Source of the DNA: Roseomonas mucosa ATCC BAA-692
GTDB lineage: Bacteria > Pseudomonadota > Alphaproteobacteria > Acetobacterales > Acetobacteraceae
Direction: 5' to 3'
NCBI RefSeq assembly: GCF_000622225.1
Contig: NZ_JHWD01000009.1
Coordinates: forward strand, 149,957 to 213,956
DNA length: 64,000 bases
A program made the translations under genes and the position numbers. The notes under the pieces were generated by a model. The model was not told the origin of the DNA. It did no database searches and saw only the letters and a list, made by a program, of their open reading frames with translations. Shown in pieces: positions 9,315-20,549 of this stretch (within the stretch, counting starts at the first letter, position 1; each line of letters starts with the position of its first letter).

Positions 9315-9951
9315 GCACACTCTCCACGGCGCTGATGAAGCCGCCCAGACGGGCCGCCTCTCGCGCGATCTCCTGGGCCAGCCGGCCCTTTGCGACCGCC
9401 ACGTGCACCGCGTGGTCGCGTCCGAAAATTCCCCCCAGCTCCGCCGCCGTCAGGACGGCGACCACCGGGATATCCCTGGCCCCGACCAGCCGCGAGCGCT
9501 CCGCCGCGCTGCCATCGGAAGCCTGTGCCACCAGGCCGGCCCGCCCAGCCTGCAGCCATTCGCGCGCCTGCTGGAAGCCGCTTACCGCCTGCCCTGCGCG
9601 CCGCGCGAAGCCCAGGAGGTCCCGCAGGCGCTGCCTCAGGCCAGCCTCGATCCGTGCATTCAGGTCGGGGGGAGGGTTGACCGGCCCACGGGCCGCCCTG
9701 GCAAAGGCTGCACGCTTGAGCGCGGCTTCTAGCACATCGGCCCGCGCGCTCAACCACATTCCCCGCCCAGGCAGCCGTTCGGCCAGGTCAGGAACGAGTT
9801 CCCGACCTGGACCGATGACAAACCGGATCATGCTTTCCTTCGGGAAGCTCTCGCGCGTCACGACACAGCGGCGCAGCGGGCCCTTCTCCTCGGGATCGGG
9901 TTGCCCCATCTCCGCCGGCGAGCCAGACGGATCGCCGGAGGGCGCCTGCAT
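9307..9951 (-). CDS. ylxR: YlxR (RnpM) family RNA-binding protein fused to an L7Ae-like domain
   Basis: The N-terminal YlxR/DUF448 domain carries the signature [20 protein letters not shown] and [11 protein letters not shown] second half (about residues 100-205), with [14 protein letters not shown] and [13 protein letters not shown], looks like a ribosomal L7Ae-type RNA-binding fold. This fusion is usual in alphaproteobacteria. Members bind structured RNA; RnpM of Firmicutes acts on RNase P. The start is uncertain: ATG at 9951 gives 214 residues and avoids overlapping nusA, while GTG at 10035 would give 242 residues with a 38-bp overlap. It lies between nusA and infB, as in most bacteria, and overlaps the infB start. 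Confidence 0.9.
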   Translation of the reverse strand: MQAPSGDPSGSPAEMGQPDPEEKGPLRRCVVTRESFPKESMIRFVIGPGRELVPDLAERLPGRGMWLSARADVLEAALKRAAFARAARGPVNPPPDLNARIEAGLRQRLRDLLGFARRAGQAVSGFQQAREWLQAGRAGLVAQASDGSAAERSRLVGARDIPVVAVLTAAELGGIFGRDHAVHVAVAKGRLAQEIAREAARLGGFISAVESVRG

Positions 9952-9997
9952 GGCACCCTCGGCGTCGGGCCGGCCCGTTATGACATCGCGTGTGTCG

Positions 9998-11593
<1,596 letters not shown>

Positions 11594-11598
11594 TGGCG

Positions 11599-12234
11599 TC
11601 AGTTCCTCTTCGCGTGCGGCTTGCGGCGCGGCTGCTCGTCCGCCTCTTCGGCGTCCCCGGGCTCGCCCGCCGTTTCCGTCGCCGTGGCGGCGATCAACTC
11701 GTCGGTCAGCACCAGCTTGGCGCGGCGGATGGTGTCGCGGGGGATCACCGCCTCGCCGCCTTCGTCCAGCCGGAGCCTCACCTCATTCTCGTCCGCCGCC
11801 AGGATGCGGCCCTTCCAGCGCCGGCGCCCGTCCTGCGGCACCAGCAGCTCCACCGTGGCGACATGCCCGGCGAAGCGGAGCCAGTCCTTGGTGCGCGTCA
11901 GCGGCCGGTCGATGCCGGCGGAAGAAACCTCCAGGTTCCATTCGCCGCTGAACGGGTCCTCGACATCCAGCACGGCGCCGACGGCGTGGCTGATCGCCTC
12001 GCAGTCCTCCACGCCGATCAGCGCGCCATCGGCACGGTCGGCCATGATCTGCACCGTGGGCGTCCGCGTCCCGCTGACCTGCACGCGCACCAGCTCATAG
12101 CCCATGCCGGCCAGTGCAGGCTCCACCACACGCGCCAGCCGCGCCTCCAGGCCGCCGGTCAGATCGGGCGTGCCCGGGGCGGTGTCGCTGGCGGTGTCGT
12201 TACTCTCGCGGTCGTCGGCGTCGGGCTTCGGCAA
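11599..12234 (-). CDS. rimP: Ribosome maturation factor RimP
   Basis: RimP assists 30S assembly. The sequence has the N-terminal domain [23 protein letters not shown], the block [36 protein letters not shown] and the SH3-like C-terminal domain, ending in a basic/acidic tail. It is the first gene of the translation operon. The start is difficult: no in-frame ATG exists before the conserved region. TTG at 12234 gives 211 residues but abuts the T-tract of a terminator hairpin and has no ribosome site. GTG at 12261 lies inside the hairpin. Initiation may therefore depend on the state of the leader RNA. Confidence 0.9.
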   Translation of the reverse strand: MPKPDADDRESNDTASDTAPGTPDLTGGLEARLARVVEPALAGMGYELVRVQVSGTRTPTVQIMADRADGALIGVEDCEAISHAVGAVLDVEDPFSGEWNLEVSSAGIDRPLTRTKDWLRFAGHVATVELLVPQDGRRRWKGRILAADENEVRLRLDEGGEAVIPRDTIRRAKLVLTDELIAATATETAGEPGDAEEADEQPRRKPHAKRN

Positions 12235-12235
12235 T

Positions 12236-12262
12236 AAAAAAAGGCGGCCCGTGAAGGCCACC
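12236..12262 (-). terminator. Leader terminator/attenuator before rimP
   Basis: On the minus strand GGTGGCC, a 6-nt loop and GGCCGCC (one G-U pair) are followed at once by seven T. It lies between the divergent modA promoter region and the first gene of the rimP-nusA operon. No minus-strand gene upstream needs terminating, so it is best read as a 5'-leader attenuator. Confidence 0.7.
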
Positions 12263-12597
12263 CCCCTGAAAACGGCGGATTGTCTCGGCAGGGATGTAGT
12301 GCCGCGAGACAGGGGAAGCAAGAGGATTCCACGGGGCGCCCTTCGGCCCGTCGCCGCGGGCACCCCCTCGCCGCCCTCCCACCAGGAAGGCACGCAGCCT
12401 CCCAGGCCCCAGGCTGCGCGGGTTCCGGTGCCTCGCCTTTGCCGTTGCTCTGTTCCCCGGGGGCGACCGCCAGGGCGAACCGGCATTATCCCGGCACACC
12501 GTATATATCCGCGGCATATAGCCTCGGCGAAGGGATGGTTGCGGCTTGGGAAGCCCACCGATATATCCAACGAGGAATAGCGAAGCGGAGACCCCCC
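12263..12597. other. Divergent promoter region, rimP operon and modA
   Basis: This 335-bp gap separates the minus-strand rimP leader from modA. It must hold the promoter of the translation operon and that of modABC. The part nearest modA (12485-12570) is AT-richer and contains the candidate Mo-box. I looked for an initiator tRNA gene, as found before rimP in E. coli, and saw none. A GGAG site lies 8 nt before the modA ATG. Confidence 0.5.
12499..12523. promoter_or_regulatory. Candidate ModE-type Mo-box upstream of modA
   Basis: The imperfect inverted repeat GTATATA (12501-12507) and CATATAG (12515-12521) resembles the TATATA-spacer-TATATA core bound by molybdate-loaded ModE to repress mod operons. 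It lies about 75 bp before the modA ATG. A further GATATATC lies near 12559. No modE gene is in the window. Confidence 0.4.
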
Positions 12598-13392
12598 ATG
12601 CGTCGTCGGCTTTTCGCCTCGGCCCTCGCCCTGTGCCTCGCGGCACCGCTGGTGGGCCTGTCCGGCGCGAGAGCGCAGGAGGCCGGGGGGCCCACGGTCT
12701 TTGCCGCCGCCAGCCTGACCGATGCCATGCGCGCGCTGGGCGAGGCCTGGAAGGCCAAGGGCCATCCGGCGCCGCGCTTCTCCTTCGCGGCCTCCTCGGC
12801 CCTGGCGCGCCAGATGGAGCAGGGGGCGCCCGCCGACATCTTCGCCTCCGCCGACGAGCCCTGGATGGACTATGTCCAGCAGCGCGGGCTGATCGTGGAC
12901 GGCACGCGGGTCAGCCCGCTGGCCAATGCCCTGGTGCTGATCGCCCCCGCCGACAAGCCGGCGCCGAAGCTGGTGCTGACCCGGGACACGGACCTCTCGG
13001 CGCTGCTCGGGGCCGATGGGCGGATCGCGACGGGCGATCCCTCCAACGTGCCGGTGGGCAAGTATGCCCAGGCGGCGCTGGGCTGGATGGGGCAGTGGGA
13101 CAAGCTCTCGCCGCGCCTGGCGCGGGCGGACAATGTGCGCTCCGCCCTGCTGCTGGTGGAACGGGGCGAGGCGCCGCTCGGCATCGTCTATTCCACCGAT
13201 GCCGCGATCTCGAAGGGGGTGCGGGTCGTGGCCACCTTCCCGGCGGAAAGCCACCCGCCGATCACCTATCCCTTCGCCCTGGCGAAACGGGCCGAGGGGA
13301 ATGCCCAGGCGCGCGATTTCCTGGCCTTCATCACGGGCCCCGACTCGGCGCCGGTCTACCAGCGCTTCGGCTTCGCCCTGCGTCAGCCATAG
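12598..13392 (+). CDS. modA: Molybdate ABC transporter, periplasmic binding protein
   Basis: ModA captures molybdate (or tungstate) in the periplasm for import to molybdenum cofactor synthesis. The 264-residue protein has a cleavable signal peptide ending near ARAQ. The binding-protein fold starts with [12 protein letters not shown] and continues with [26 protein letters not shown], whose Ser residues contact the oxyanion, then [12 protein letters not shown] and LGIVYSTDA. These are standard ModA positions. The ATG at 12598 has GGAG 8 nt upstream. First gene of modABC. Confidence 0.95.
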   Translation: MRRRLFASALALCLAAPLVGLSGARAQEAGGPTVFAAASLTDAMRALGEAWKAKGHPAPRFSFAASSALARQMEQGAPADIFASADEPWMDYVQQRGLIVDGTRVSPLANALVLIAPADKPAPKLVLTRDTDLSALLGADGRIATGDPSNVPVGKYAQAALGWMGQWDKLSPRLARADNVRSALLLVERGEAPLGIVYSTDAAISKGVRVVATFPAESHPPITYPFALAKRAEGNAQARDFLAFITGPDSAPVYQRFGFALRQP

Positions 13393-13492
13393 GGCATGAT
13401 CGGTCCCTGCCCACTGGACCCCGACCGCCCCTGGCCCGCCCGATCCCGCCCGATGGCCATGTCCCGCCCCGCTGGGGCCTGACCCGCTCCGC

Positions 13493-14215
13493 ATGACCTG
13501 GCCCGGCAACCCGGCAGGCTGGCTGACGCCCGAGGAATGGCAGGCCGTGCGCCTCAGCCTGGAGGTGGCGCTGCGCTCGGTGGTGTTCGGCCTGCCCCCG
13601 GCGGTACTGGCCGCCTGGCTGCTGGCCCGGCACCGCTTTCCGGGGCGTGCCCTGCTCGACGCCTTCGTCCACCTGCCACTGGTGATGCCGCCCGTGGTGG
13701 TGGGCTGGCTGCTGCTGGTCACCTTCGGCATCCGCGGGCCGGTCGGGGCGCTGCTGAACGACTGGTTCGGCATCCGGCTGGTCTTCACCACCGCCGGCGC
13801 CTCGCTCGCCACCGCCACCATGTCCTTTCCGCTGATCGTGCGCGCGGTGCGCCTCAGCCTGGATTCCGTCGATCCGGGGCTGGAGGCGGCGGCGCGCACG
13901 CTCGGCGCCGGGCCGCTGGACCGCTTCGTGACGCTGACCCTGCCGCTGATCTCGCCCGGCATCCTGTCCGGCGCCATCACCGCCTTCGCCGCCGGGCTGG
14001 GCGAGTTCGGCGCGGTGATCACCTTTGCCTCCAACATCCCCGGCCAGACCCAGACCCTGCCGTTGGCGATCTACGCGGCCACCCAGACCCCGGGCGGCGA
14101 GGCGACGGCGGCCAAGCTGGCGGCGGTCTCCTTCGTGCTGGCCGTGCTGGGGCTGCTGCTGGCGGAATTCGCCGGGCGGCGGATGCAGGTCATGCTCGGC
14201 CGGGCGCCGCGCTGA
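13493..14215 (+). CDS. modB: Molybdate ABC transporter permease
   Basis: Inner-membrane permease of the molybdate importer. The 240 residues form five to six membrane helices, with the ATPase-contact EAA loop at [31 protein letters not shown]. That loop matches ModB, as does the final [27 protein letters not shown] region. It starts 100 bp after modA and is followed 55 bp later by modC. The three probably form one transcript. Confidence 0.95.
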   Translation: MTWPGNPAGWLTPEEWQAVRLSLEVALRSVVFGLPPAVLAAWLLARHRFPGRALLDAFVHLPLVMPPVVVGWLLLVTFGIRGPVGALLNDWFGIRLVFTTAGASLATATMSFPLIVRAVRLSLDSVDPGLEAAARTLGAGPLDRFVTLTLPLISPGILSGAITAFAAGLGEFGAVITFASNIPGQTQTLPLAIYAATQTPGGEATAAKLAAVSFVLAVLGLLLAEFAGRRMQVMLGRAPR

Positions 14216-14270
14216 TGCCGCGCCCGTCCGGCCGGGCCGCGCCACCCGGCGCGCCGAGGCGGCGCGGCTG

Positions 14271-15398
14271 ATGCTGGAAGTCCGCCTGCGCCACCGCTTT
14301 CCCGCCCCCGCCCCGGACATGCCGGGCTTTGCCATCGATGCGGCCTTCGCTTCGCCGACACCGGGCGTCACGGCGGTCTTCGGCCCCTCGGGCTGCGGCA
14401 AGTCCACCCTGCTCGCCGCGGTGGCCGGGCTGCTGCGCCCGCGGGAAGGGCGGATCGCGCTGGATGGCATGGTGCTGTTCGACAGCGCGGCGCGGCGCAT
14501 GCTGCCGCCGGAACAGCGGCGCTGCGGCGTGGTCTTCCAGGATTCGCGGCTCTTCCCGCATCTTTCGGTGGACACCAACCTGCGCTACGGGCTGCGCCGG
14601 GCACCGCGCGGCGTGGACGGACCCGGTTTCGAGGAGGTGGTGGCGCTGCTCGGCATCGGCCATCTGCTGCGCCGCCGCCCCGCCGCGCTGTCCGGCGGCG
14701 AGAGGCAGCGTGTCGCCCTGGGCCGTGCCCTGCTGTCGCGCCCCCGCCTGCTGCTGATGGACGAGCCCCTGGCCGCGCTGGATGCCGCGCGCAAGGCGGA
14801 GGTCCTGCCTTTCCTGACGCGGCTGCGCGACCGGCTCAGCATCCCGCTCCTCTACGTCACCCATGCGATGGAGGAGGTGGACCGGCTGGCGGACCGGCTG
14901 GTGCTGATGGAGGCGGGGCGCGTGCTCGCCGAGGGCAGCGTGGAGGAGCTTTCCGCCCGCACCGACCTGCCGCTTCTCGCCGGGCGGCGGGATGCGGGCG
15001 TGCTGCTCGCCTGCACGGTGCGGGAGCGTGTGGCGGGGGGGGGCCTGGCGCGGCTGGGCTTCGAGGGCGGCGAGCTGCTGTTGCCGTCGCTGCCGGATGC
15101 GCCGGGCACGCGGTTGCGCGTCCGGGTGCGGGCGCGCGACGTGTCGGTCGCCACCGAGGAGCCCCGCGGGATCTCGGTCCGCAACGTGCTGCCCGTGGTG
15201 CTGGAGGCCATCGGGCCGGGCACGGGGCAGGAGGTGATGCTGCGCCTGCGCCTGGGTGCCGGCGGCGTGCTCCTGTCGCGCATCACCGCCGAGGCGGCGC
15301 GGCGCCTGGACCTGCGCCCGGGACAGCCGCTCTGGGCCCTGGTGAAATCGGTCGCCCTCAGCCAGGGTGGCGCGGCCCGCGAGGAAGAGCCGGGCTGA
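14271..15398 (+). CDS. modC: Molybdate ABC transporter ATPase
   Basis: ATPase subunit that powers ModB. Walker A is FGPSGCGKST, the Q-loop VVFQDSRLFPHLS, the signature LSGGERQRVALGRAL, Walker B LLLMDEPLAALD and the H-loop VTHAMEE. The C-terminal third (about residues 285-365) is the TOBE/Mop domain that binds molybdate for feedback inhibition in some ModC proteins. Length is 375. A run of nine G (15035-15043) near the start of the regulatory region could slip and truncate the Mop domain while leaving the ATPase intact. The ATG start has no strong ribosome site. Confidence 0.95.
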   Translation: MLEVRLRHRFPAPAPDMPGFAIDAAFASPTPGVTAVFGPSGCGKSTLLAAVAGLLRPREGRIALDGMVLFDSAARRMLPPEQRRCGVVFQDSRLFPHLSVDTNLRYGLRRAPRGVDGPGFEEVVALLGIGHLLRRRPAALSGGERQRVALGRALLSRPRLLLMDEPLAALDAARKAEVLPFLTRLRDRLSIPLLYVTHAMEEVDRLADRLVLMEAGRVLAEGSVEELSARTDLPLLAGRRDAGVLLACTVRERVAGGGLARLGFEGGELLLPSLPDAPGTRLRVRVRARDVSVATEEPRGISVRNVLPVVLEAIGPGTGQEVMLRLRLGAGGVLLSRITAEAARRLDLRPGQPLWALVKSVALSQGGAAREEEPG

Positions 15399-15434
15399 CC
15401 CGCCAGGCCGAGGGGCGGGGAAGGGTTTCGGGAG

Positions 15435-16250
15435 ATGGCATTGGCAGGCAGCAAGGCGGCGTCGCGCCACCAGCGGATCCTCGCTTTGATCGGGCAGCGC
15501 GGCTACGTGTCCAACGAGGAGCTGGCGCGGGAATTCGAGGTCACCGTGCAGACGGTGCGGCGCGACGTGAACGCGCTGGCGGAGGAAGGCCGGGTTGCCC
15601 GCCACCATGGCGGCGCGGGGCTGGCTTCCTCCACCGAGAACATCGCCTATGCCGAGCGGCAGGTGCTGAACCCGCAGGCCAAGGAGGCCATCGCCCGGCA
15701 GGCGGCAGCGGAGATCCCCGACCGTTCCTCCCTCTTCGTCAATATCGGCACCACCACCGAGGCGCTGGCCCGGGCCCTGCTGGGGCACCGGGAGCTGCGT
15801 GTCATCACCAACAACCTGAACGTGGCGGCGCTGCTGTCCAGCCGCACCGACTTTTCCGTCGTGGTCACCGGCGGCACGGTCCGCAACCGCGACGGCGGCA
15901 TCGTCGGCCAGACGGTGAGCGACATGATCGCCGAGTTCCGGGTGGATTTCGGCATCCTCGGCATCAGCGGCATCGACGAGGACGGGACGCTGCTGGATTT
16001 CGACCATGACGAGATCCGCGCCGCCCGCGCCATCCTGCGCCATTCGCGGCAGAGCTTCCTGCTGGCCGACCACACCAAGTTCGCCCGGCGCCCGATGGTG
16101 CGGCTCGGCTCCATCACCGAGGTCTCCGCCCTCTTCACCGACCAGCCGCCGCCACGTCCCATCCAGGCACTGCTGCGGGAACATGGTGTCGCCTGCCATG
16201 TGGCGGGCCGCGCCCCGGCGGCAGAGGCGAAGCCGGCACCGGGCCGGTAA
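15435..16250 (+). CDS. glpR: DeoR-family repressor of glycerol metabolism, GlpR type
   Basis: The N-terminal helix-turn-helix (RHQRILALIGQRGYVSNEELA, then VTVQTVRRDVNALAEEG) is followed by the sugar-phosphate-binding DeoRC domain with IGTTTEALARAL, VITNNLNVA and GGTVRNRDGGIVG. GlpR proteins release DNA on binding glycerol-3-phosphate. The location directly before glpD-glpF-glpK supports this role. Length is about 271. The first ATG (15435) touches the GGGAG motif, so the in-frame TTG at 15441, with GGGAG 6 nt upstream, is an equally good start. Confidence 0.9.
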   Translation: MALAGSKAASRHQRILALIGQRGYVSNEELAREFEVTVQTVRRDVNALAEEGRVARHHGGAGLASSTENIAYAERQVLNPQAKEAIARQAAAEIPDRSSLFVNIGTTTEALARALLGHRELRVITNNLNVAALLSSRTDFSVVVTGGTVRNRDGGIVGQTVSDMIAEFRVDFGILGISGIDEDGTLLDFDHDEIRAARAILRHSRQSFLLADHTKFARRPMVRLGSITEVSALFTDQPPPRPIQALLREHGVACHVAGRAPAAEAKPAPGR

Positions 16251-16330
16251 GGCGCCGCGCTGCGTGGTGGCCCGCCGGGGGCGAGGCGGCGCTTGGCCTC
16301 AACGGCGGCACGGCCCCGTCCAGCACTTTG

Positions 16331-16348
16331 ATTTTCGCTTGCGAACAT
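16331..16348. promoter_or_regulatory. Candidate GlpR operator before glpD
   Basis: Inverted repeat ATTTTCGC-TT-GCGAACAT (7 of 8 positions symmetrical). The right arm matches the CGAACAT half-site known for E. coli GlpR. A second TTCGCTTA motif lies at 16355-16362, so a tandem site is possible. The GlpR-type gene lies immediately upstream. Confidence 0.5.
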
Positions 16349-16430
16349 TTTTTCTTCGCTTATCTTCCTTTTGCGGGGCACAGGGCCTCGCAAGGCCTTC
16401 GCGGAGGCGGCAGGGAGAGGAGCGGGGAAC

Positions 16431-17957
16431 TTGGCCAGCCAGGCGGATTATGACCTTCTCGTCGTCGGTGGCGGCATCAACGGCGCCGGTATCGCCCGCG
16501 ACGCGGCCGGGCGAGGGCTGAAGGTCCTGCTGGTCGAGCAGGACGACTTCGCGCGCCACACTTCCTCCGCCAGCACGAAGCTGATCCATGGCGGGCTGCG
16601 CTATCTCGAATACTACGAGTTCCGCCTGGTGCGGGAGGCGCTGATCGAGCGCGAGCGCCTGCTGGCCGCGGCGCCGCACATCATCTGGCCGCTGCGCTTC
16701 GTGCTGCCGCACCGGAACGATGTCCGCCCGGCCTGGATGGTCCGGCTGGGCCTGTTCCTGTACGACCACCTGGGCGGCCGCAAGCGCCTGCCGGGTTCGG
16801 AAGGTGTTCGTTTCCGAACCTCGCCGCTCGGTTCCGCGCTCAGGCCCGGGGTGGATCGCGGCTTCGTCTATTCCGACTGTTGGGTGCAGGACAGCCGCCT
16901 CGTCGTGCTGAACGCCCGCGACGCGGCGGAGAAGGGAGCGGAACTGCATACCCGTACCCGCTTCCTCGGGGCGGAGCGCGAGGGTGGCATCTGGCGCGCG
17001 GAGATCGAGGACCTGCGGGGCGGCGGGCGGCGCCCGGTCACGGCCCGCATCCTGGTCAATGCCGCCGGCCCCTGGGTGAGCGAGCTGCTGACCCGGCGCC
17101 TGAAGATCAACGACGCGGACAAGGTCCGGCTGGTCAAGGGCAGCCACATCGTGGTGCCGCGCCTCTACGAGGGCGACCACTGCTACATCCTGCAAAATCC
17201 CGATCGCCGCATCGTCTTCGCCATCCCCTACGAGGGCGATTTCACGCTGGTCGGCACCACGGACGTGCCCTGGACCGAGGCGCCCGGCCCGGTCTCGATC
17301 AGCGCGGAGGAGACGCGGTATCTCTGTGACACGGTCAACCGCTACTTCAAGCGGGAGGTCGCCCCGGAGGACGTGGTCTGGAGCTATGCGGGCGTGCGGC
17401 CGCTCTATGACGATGCCGCGAAGAACGCCTCGGCGGTCACGCGCGACTATGTGCTGAAGGTGGACGCGCCGGAGGGAGAAGCGCCACTGCTCTCCGTCTT
17501 CGGCGGCAAGATCACCACCTATCGCAAGCTGGCGGAACATGCGCTGGAAAAGCTGGAGCCGCACCTGCCAGGGCTGAAGCCCGCCTGGACGGCGGCCGCG
17601 CCTCTGCCCGGCGGCGACATGCCGGATGCGGATTTCGACCGCTTCCTGGCCGGGCTGCGGCAACGCTTTCCCTTCCTGCCGGAAGCCCTGGCCTATCGCC
17701 TTGCCCGTGCCTATGGCACGCGCGCCGACCGGCTGCTGGGCAAGGCACGCGGCATGGAGGATCTGGGCGAGGATTTCGGCGCCGGCCTGACGCAGGCCGA
17801 GGTCGATTACCTGATCCATGAGGAATGGGCGGTGACGGCGGAGGACATCCTCTGGCGCCGCTCCAAGCTCGGCCTGCACGTGCCAGCCGGCACGGCCGGG
17901 CGGCTGGAAGACTATCTCGCGCGGCAGAAGCAGTCGCAGGAGATCGCCGCCGGCTGA
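16431..17957 (+). CDS. glpD: Glycerol-3-phosphate dehydrogenase, FAD-dependent, aerobic type
   Basis: Membrane-associated flavoprotein that oxidises glycerol-3-phosphate to dihydroxyacetone phosphate and passes electrons to quinone. It has the dinucleotide-binding motif VVGGGINGAGIARDAAGRG, the family block SSASTKLIHGGLRYLEYYEF, VNAAGPW and GGKITTYRKLAE near the end of the FAD domain, then the C-terminal helical cap. TTG at 16431 is the best start: GGAGAGGAG lies 8 nt upstream and the protein begins just before the Rossmann fold (508 residues). The upstream TTG at 16371 has no such site. Together with glpF and glpK it forms the full glycerol pathway. Confidence 0.95.
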   Translation: MASQADYDLLVVGGGINGAGIARDAAGRGLKVLLVEQDDFARHTSSASTKLIHGGLRYLEYYEFRLVREALIERERLLAAAPHIIWPLRFVLPHRNDVRPAWMVRLGLFLYDHLGGRKRLPGSEGVRFRTSPLGSALRPGVDRGFVYSDCWVQDSRLVVLNARDAAEKGAELHTRTRFLGAEREGGIWRAEIEDLRGGGRRPVTARILVNAAGPWVSELLTRRLKINDADKVRLVKGSHIVVPRLYEGDHCYILQNPDRRIVFAIPYEGDFTLVGTTDVPWTEAPGPVSISAEETRYLCDTVNRYFKREVAPEDVVWSYAGVRPLYDDAAKNASAVTRDYVLKVDAPEGEAPLLSVFGGKITTYRKLAEHALEKLEPHLPGLKPAWTAAAPLPGGDMPDADFDRFLAGLRQRFPFLPEALAYRLARAYGTRADRLLGKARGMEDLGEDFGAGLTQAEVDYLIHEEWAVTAEDILWRRSKLGLHVPAGTAGRLEDYLARQKQSQEIAAG

Positions 17958-17996
17958 GCGTGCAATGCGTCTCGCAAGACGTGGGGAGAAACATCC

Positions 17997-18851
17997 ATGA
18001 ACGAGAAGCGGCAATTTCTCGGGGAACTTGTCTCCGAAGCCGTGGCCGTCGCCATCATCATCACCTTCGGCTGCTCCGTGGCGGCCATGTACGTGCTCTA
18101 CGACCCCAGCCCCTATAAGCTCGCCTATTGGGGCGTCTGCATCACCTGGGGCCTCGGCGTGACCGTGGCCATCTATGTGACCGGGGCGGTCTCCGGCACC
18201 CATGCCAACCCGGCCGTGACCCTTGCCCTGGCCCTCTATCGGGGTTTCCCCTGGCGCAAGGTCCTGCCCTTCTGGGTGGCGCAGGTGCTGGGCGGCATGG
18301 TAGGCGCCGCGATCGTGCTGAGCCTCTATGGCCCGGTCATCGACCACTTCAACGCCACCCAGGGCCTGACCCGCGAGGCGGGCGGCGCAGCCGGCGTCTT
18401 CTTCACCGCGCCCGGCCTGGCGGTGACGCCGATGCACGCGCTCTGGAACGAGATCGTCCTGACCGCGCTGCTGCTCTTCGGCATCTTCGCCATCACCGAG
18501 GAATTCAACACCATGGCGCCGCAGGCCAATTTCGGCGCGCTGGTCATCGGCCTCCTCGTCGCGATCATCGGTGCCTCGGCCGGCTATCTGGAGGCCTGGG
18601 CGCTGAACCCGGCCCGCGACTTCGGACCGCGTCTCTTCGCCTATTTCACGGGGTGGGGACCGGCCGCCCTGCCGGCGGCGCAGAACTACTGGTGGGTGCC
18701 GATCGTGGGACCGCTGATCGGCGGTGTCGTGGGCGGCGGAGCCTACCAGTGCCTGATCCGGCCCTTCCTGCCCTCGCGCCGCCAGCAGCCCCAGGCCGCG
18801 CCATTGCGGGAGGCACCCGACCTCTCGATCCGCCAGATCGGCGCCGACTGA
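17997..18851 (+). CDS. glpF: MIP-family glycerol facilitator
   Basis: Channel for glycerol entry across the inner membrane. The 284-residue protein has six membrane helices and both half-helix signatures: GTHANPAVTLALAL in the first half and WALNPARDFGPRLF in the second. Asp after the second NPAR is typical of glycerol facilitators rather than water channels. The linker between halves and the cytosolic tail (about 30 residues) are somewhat long. It lies between glpD and glpK, which supports glycerol as the substrate. The GGGGAG site lies about 10 nt before the ATG. Confidence 0.92.
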   Translation: MNEKRQFLGELVSEAVAVAIIITFGCSVAAMYVLYDPSPYKLAYWGVCITWGLGVTVAIYVTGAVSGTHANPAVTLALALYRGFPWRKVLPFWVAQVLGGMVGAAIVLSLYGPVIDHFNATQGLTREAGGAAGVFFTAPGLAVTPMHALWNEIVLTALLLFGIFAITEEFNTMAPQANFGALVIGLLVAIIGASAGYLEAWALNPARDFGPRLFAYFTGWGPAALPAAQNYWWVPIVGPLIGGVVGGGAYQCLIRPFLPSRRQQPQAAPLREAPDLSIRQIGAD

Positions 18852-18914
18852 CCCCCTCCCGACCGATCCCCCCGACCGGCCAACGAACACCACAGAACGT
18901 CCCAAGGAACATCC

Positions 18915-20411
18915 ATGAGCCAAGCCCGCTACGTCCTGTCCATCGACCAGGGCACGACCTCGACCCGCTGCATCGTCTTCGACGACAAGGCCCAGCAGAT
19001 CTCCCTGGCGCGGCGGGAATTCGCCCAGCACTACCCGGATGACGGCTGGGTCGAGCACGACCCGGAGGATATCTGGCGCGACGTGGTGGACACGGTGCGG
19101 GAGGCGCTCGGCGAGGCCGGGCTCACGGACGGGACCGGGGTGGCCGCGATCGGCATCACCAACCAACGCGAAACGGTGGTGCTGTGGGAGCGGGAGACCG
19201 GCAAGCCCGTGTACCGCGCCATCGTCTGGCAGGACCGCCGCACGGCAGCCCTCTGCGCGAAGCTGAAGCAGGAAGGGGCGGAAGATCTGGTGCGCGCCCG
19301 CACCGGCCTGCTGCTGGACCCCTATTTTTCCGCCACCAAGCTGGCCTGGCTGCTGGACAACCTCCCGGACGTGCGGGAGCGGGCGGAGCGCGGCGAACTC
19401 GCCTTCGGCACGATCGACAGCTTCCTCCTCTGGCGCCTGACCGGCGGCAAGGTGCATGCGACGGATGCCACCAATGCCTCGCGCACCCTGCTGTTCGACA
19501 TCCACCGGCAGGTCTGGGACGAGGACCTGCTGAAGCTGTTCCGCATTCCCGCCGCGGTCCTGCCGGAGGTGCGGGACAACAGCACCGTCTTCGGCGAGAG
19601 CGATCCCGCGCTCTTCGGCCGCGCCATTCCCATCGCCGGCATGGCGGGGGACCAGCAGGCGGCGGTGATCGGTCAGGCCTGCTTCGCGCCGGGCATGGCC
19701 AAGTCCACCTACGGCACCGGCTGCTTCATGCTGCTGAACACCGGCGAGAAGCCGGTCTCCTCGGACAACCGCATGCTGACCACCGTGGCCTATCGCCTCG
19801 GCGGCAGGACGGTCTATGCCGAGGAAGGGGCGATCTTCGTCGCCGGCGCCGCGATCAAATGGCTGCGCGACGGCGTGGGGGTGATCACCCATGCCTCGCA
19901 GACCGACGACATGGCCACCCGGGTTCCGGACAGCCACGGCGTCTACATGGTGCCGGCCTTCGTGGGCCTGGGCGCGCCGCACTGGGATCCGGAGGCACGC
20001 GCCCTGATCTGCGGCCTGACCTTCAGCGCGACGGCGGCGCATCTGGCGCGGGCGGCGCTGGAATCCGTGGCCTTCCAGACGCTCGACCTCGCCGAGGCGA
20101 TGCAGCGGGATGGCGCCGGACAACTGAAGACCATCCGGATCGATGGCGGTATGTCGGCGAATGACTGGTTCTGCCAGTTCCTGGCCGACATGCTGCAGGC
20201 CGAGGTGGAGCGCCCCGCCTGCCTGGAGACCACCTCCATGGGGGCTGCCTTCCTGGCCGGCCTCGCAGTCGGTGTCTGGAAGGACCTGGACGAGGTCGCC
20301 GCCACCTGGAAGCGGGGGGCTGTCTTCGAGCCGCGCATGGATGGGGAGCAGCGGGCCCGCATGATCGCGGGGTGGAAGGATGCCCTGAAGCGCACCCTTC
20401 CGGCGAAATAG
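18915..20411 (+). CDS. glpK: Glycerol kinase
   Basis: Phosphorylates glycerol to sn-glycerol-3-phosphate with ATP and so traps it in the cell. FGGY-family features: the N-terminal phosphate motif [54 protein letters not shown], and the C-terminal [18 protein letters not shown]. Length 498 is normal. Its ATG follows AAGGA at 6 nt. Last gene of the glp operon; no obvious strong terminator follows, only a small hairpin (CACGCA/TGCGTG, near 20478-20494). Confidence 0.97.
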   Translation: MSQARYVLSIDQGTTSTRCIVFDDKAQQISLARREFAQHYPDDGWVEHDPEDIWRDVVDTVREALGEAGLTDGTGVAAIGITNQRETVVLWERETGKPVYRAIVWQDRRTAALCAKLKQEGAEDLVRARTGLLLDPYFSATKLAWLLDNLPDVRERAERGELAFGTIDSFLLWRLTGGKVHATDATNASRTLLFDIHRQVWDEDLLKLFRIPAAVLPEVRDNSTVFGESDPALFGRAIPIAGMAGDQQAAVIGQACFAPGMAKSTYGTGCFMLLNTGEKPVSSDNRMLTTVAYRLGGRTVYAEEGAIFVAGAAIKWLRDGVGVITHASQTDDMATRVPDSHGVYMVPAFVGLGAPHWDPEARALICGLTFSATAAHLARAALESVAFQTLDLAEAMQRDGAGQLKTIRIDGGMSANDWFCQFLADMLQAEVERPACLETTSMGAAFLAGLAVGVWKDLDEVAATWKRGAVFEPRMDGEQRARMIAGWKDALKRTLPAK

Positions 20412-20549
20412 GGCGCCCCCACCCCCTCACCCGGGGGAGAAGTTTGTGGATAACGGGGATATTGACTGTGGAGTCCCACGCACAGGCTGCGTGATCCCTG
20501 CCACAGGACTCATGGACCCACTCATGGCCTCGTCCCGGGAGTGGCAGGC

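Noticed and set aside
5271..9335. A very long open frame (over 1300 codons) on the plus strand opposite infB
   Set aside because: It is the mirror of the infB coding strand in GC-rich DNA; its translation is low-complexity (AGTTGTGA repeats) and has no recognisable domain.
12263..12597. Possible initiator tRNA before rimP, as in E. coli
   Set aside because: No T-loop GTTCNANNC with matching acceptor stem could be assembled on either strand.
16371..16430. Earlier TTG start of glpD at 16371
   Set aside because: It would add 20 residues before the Rossmann fold and lacks a ribosome site, while TTG 16431 has GGAGAGGAG at proper spacing.
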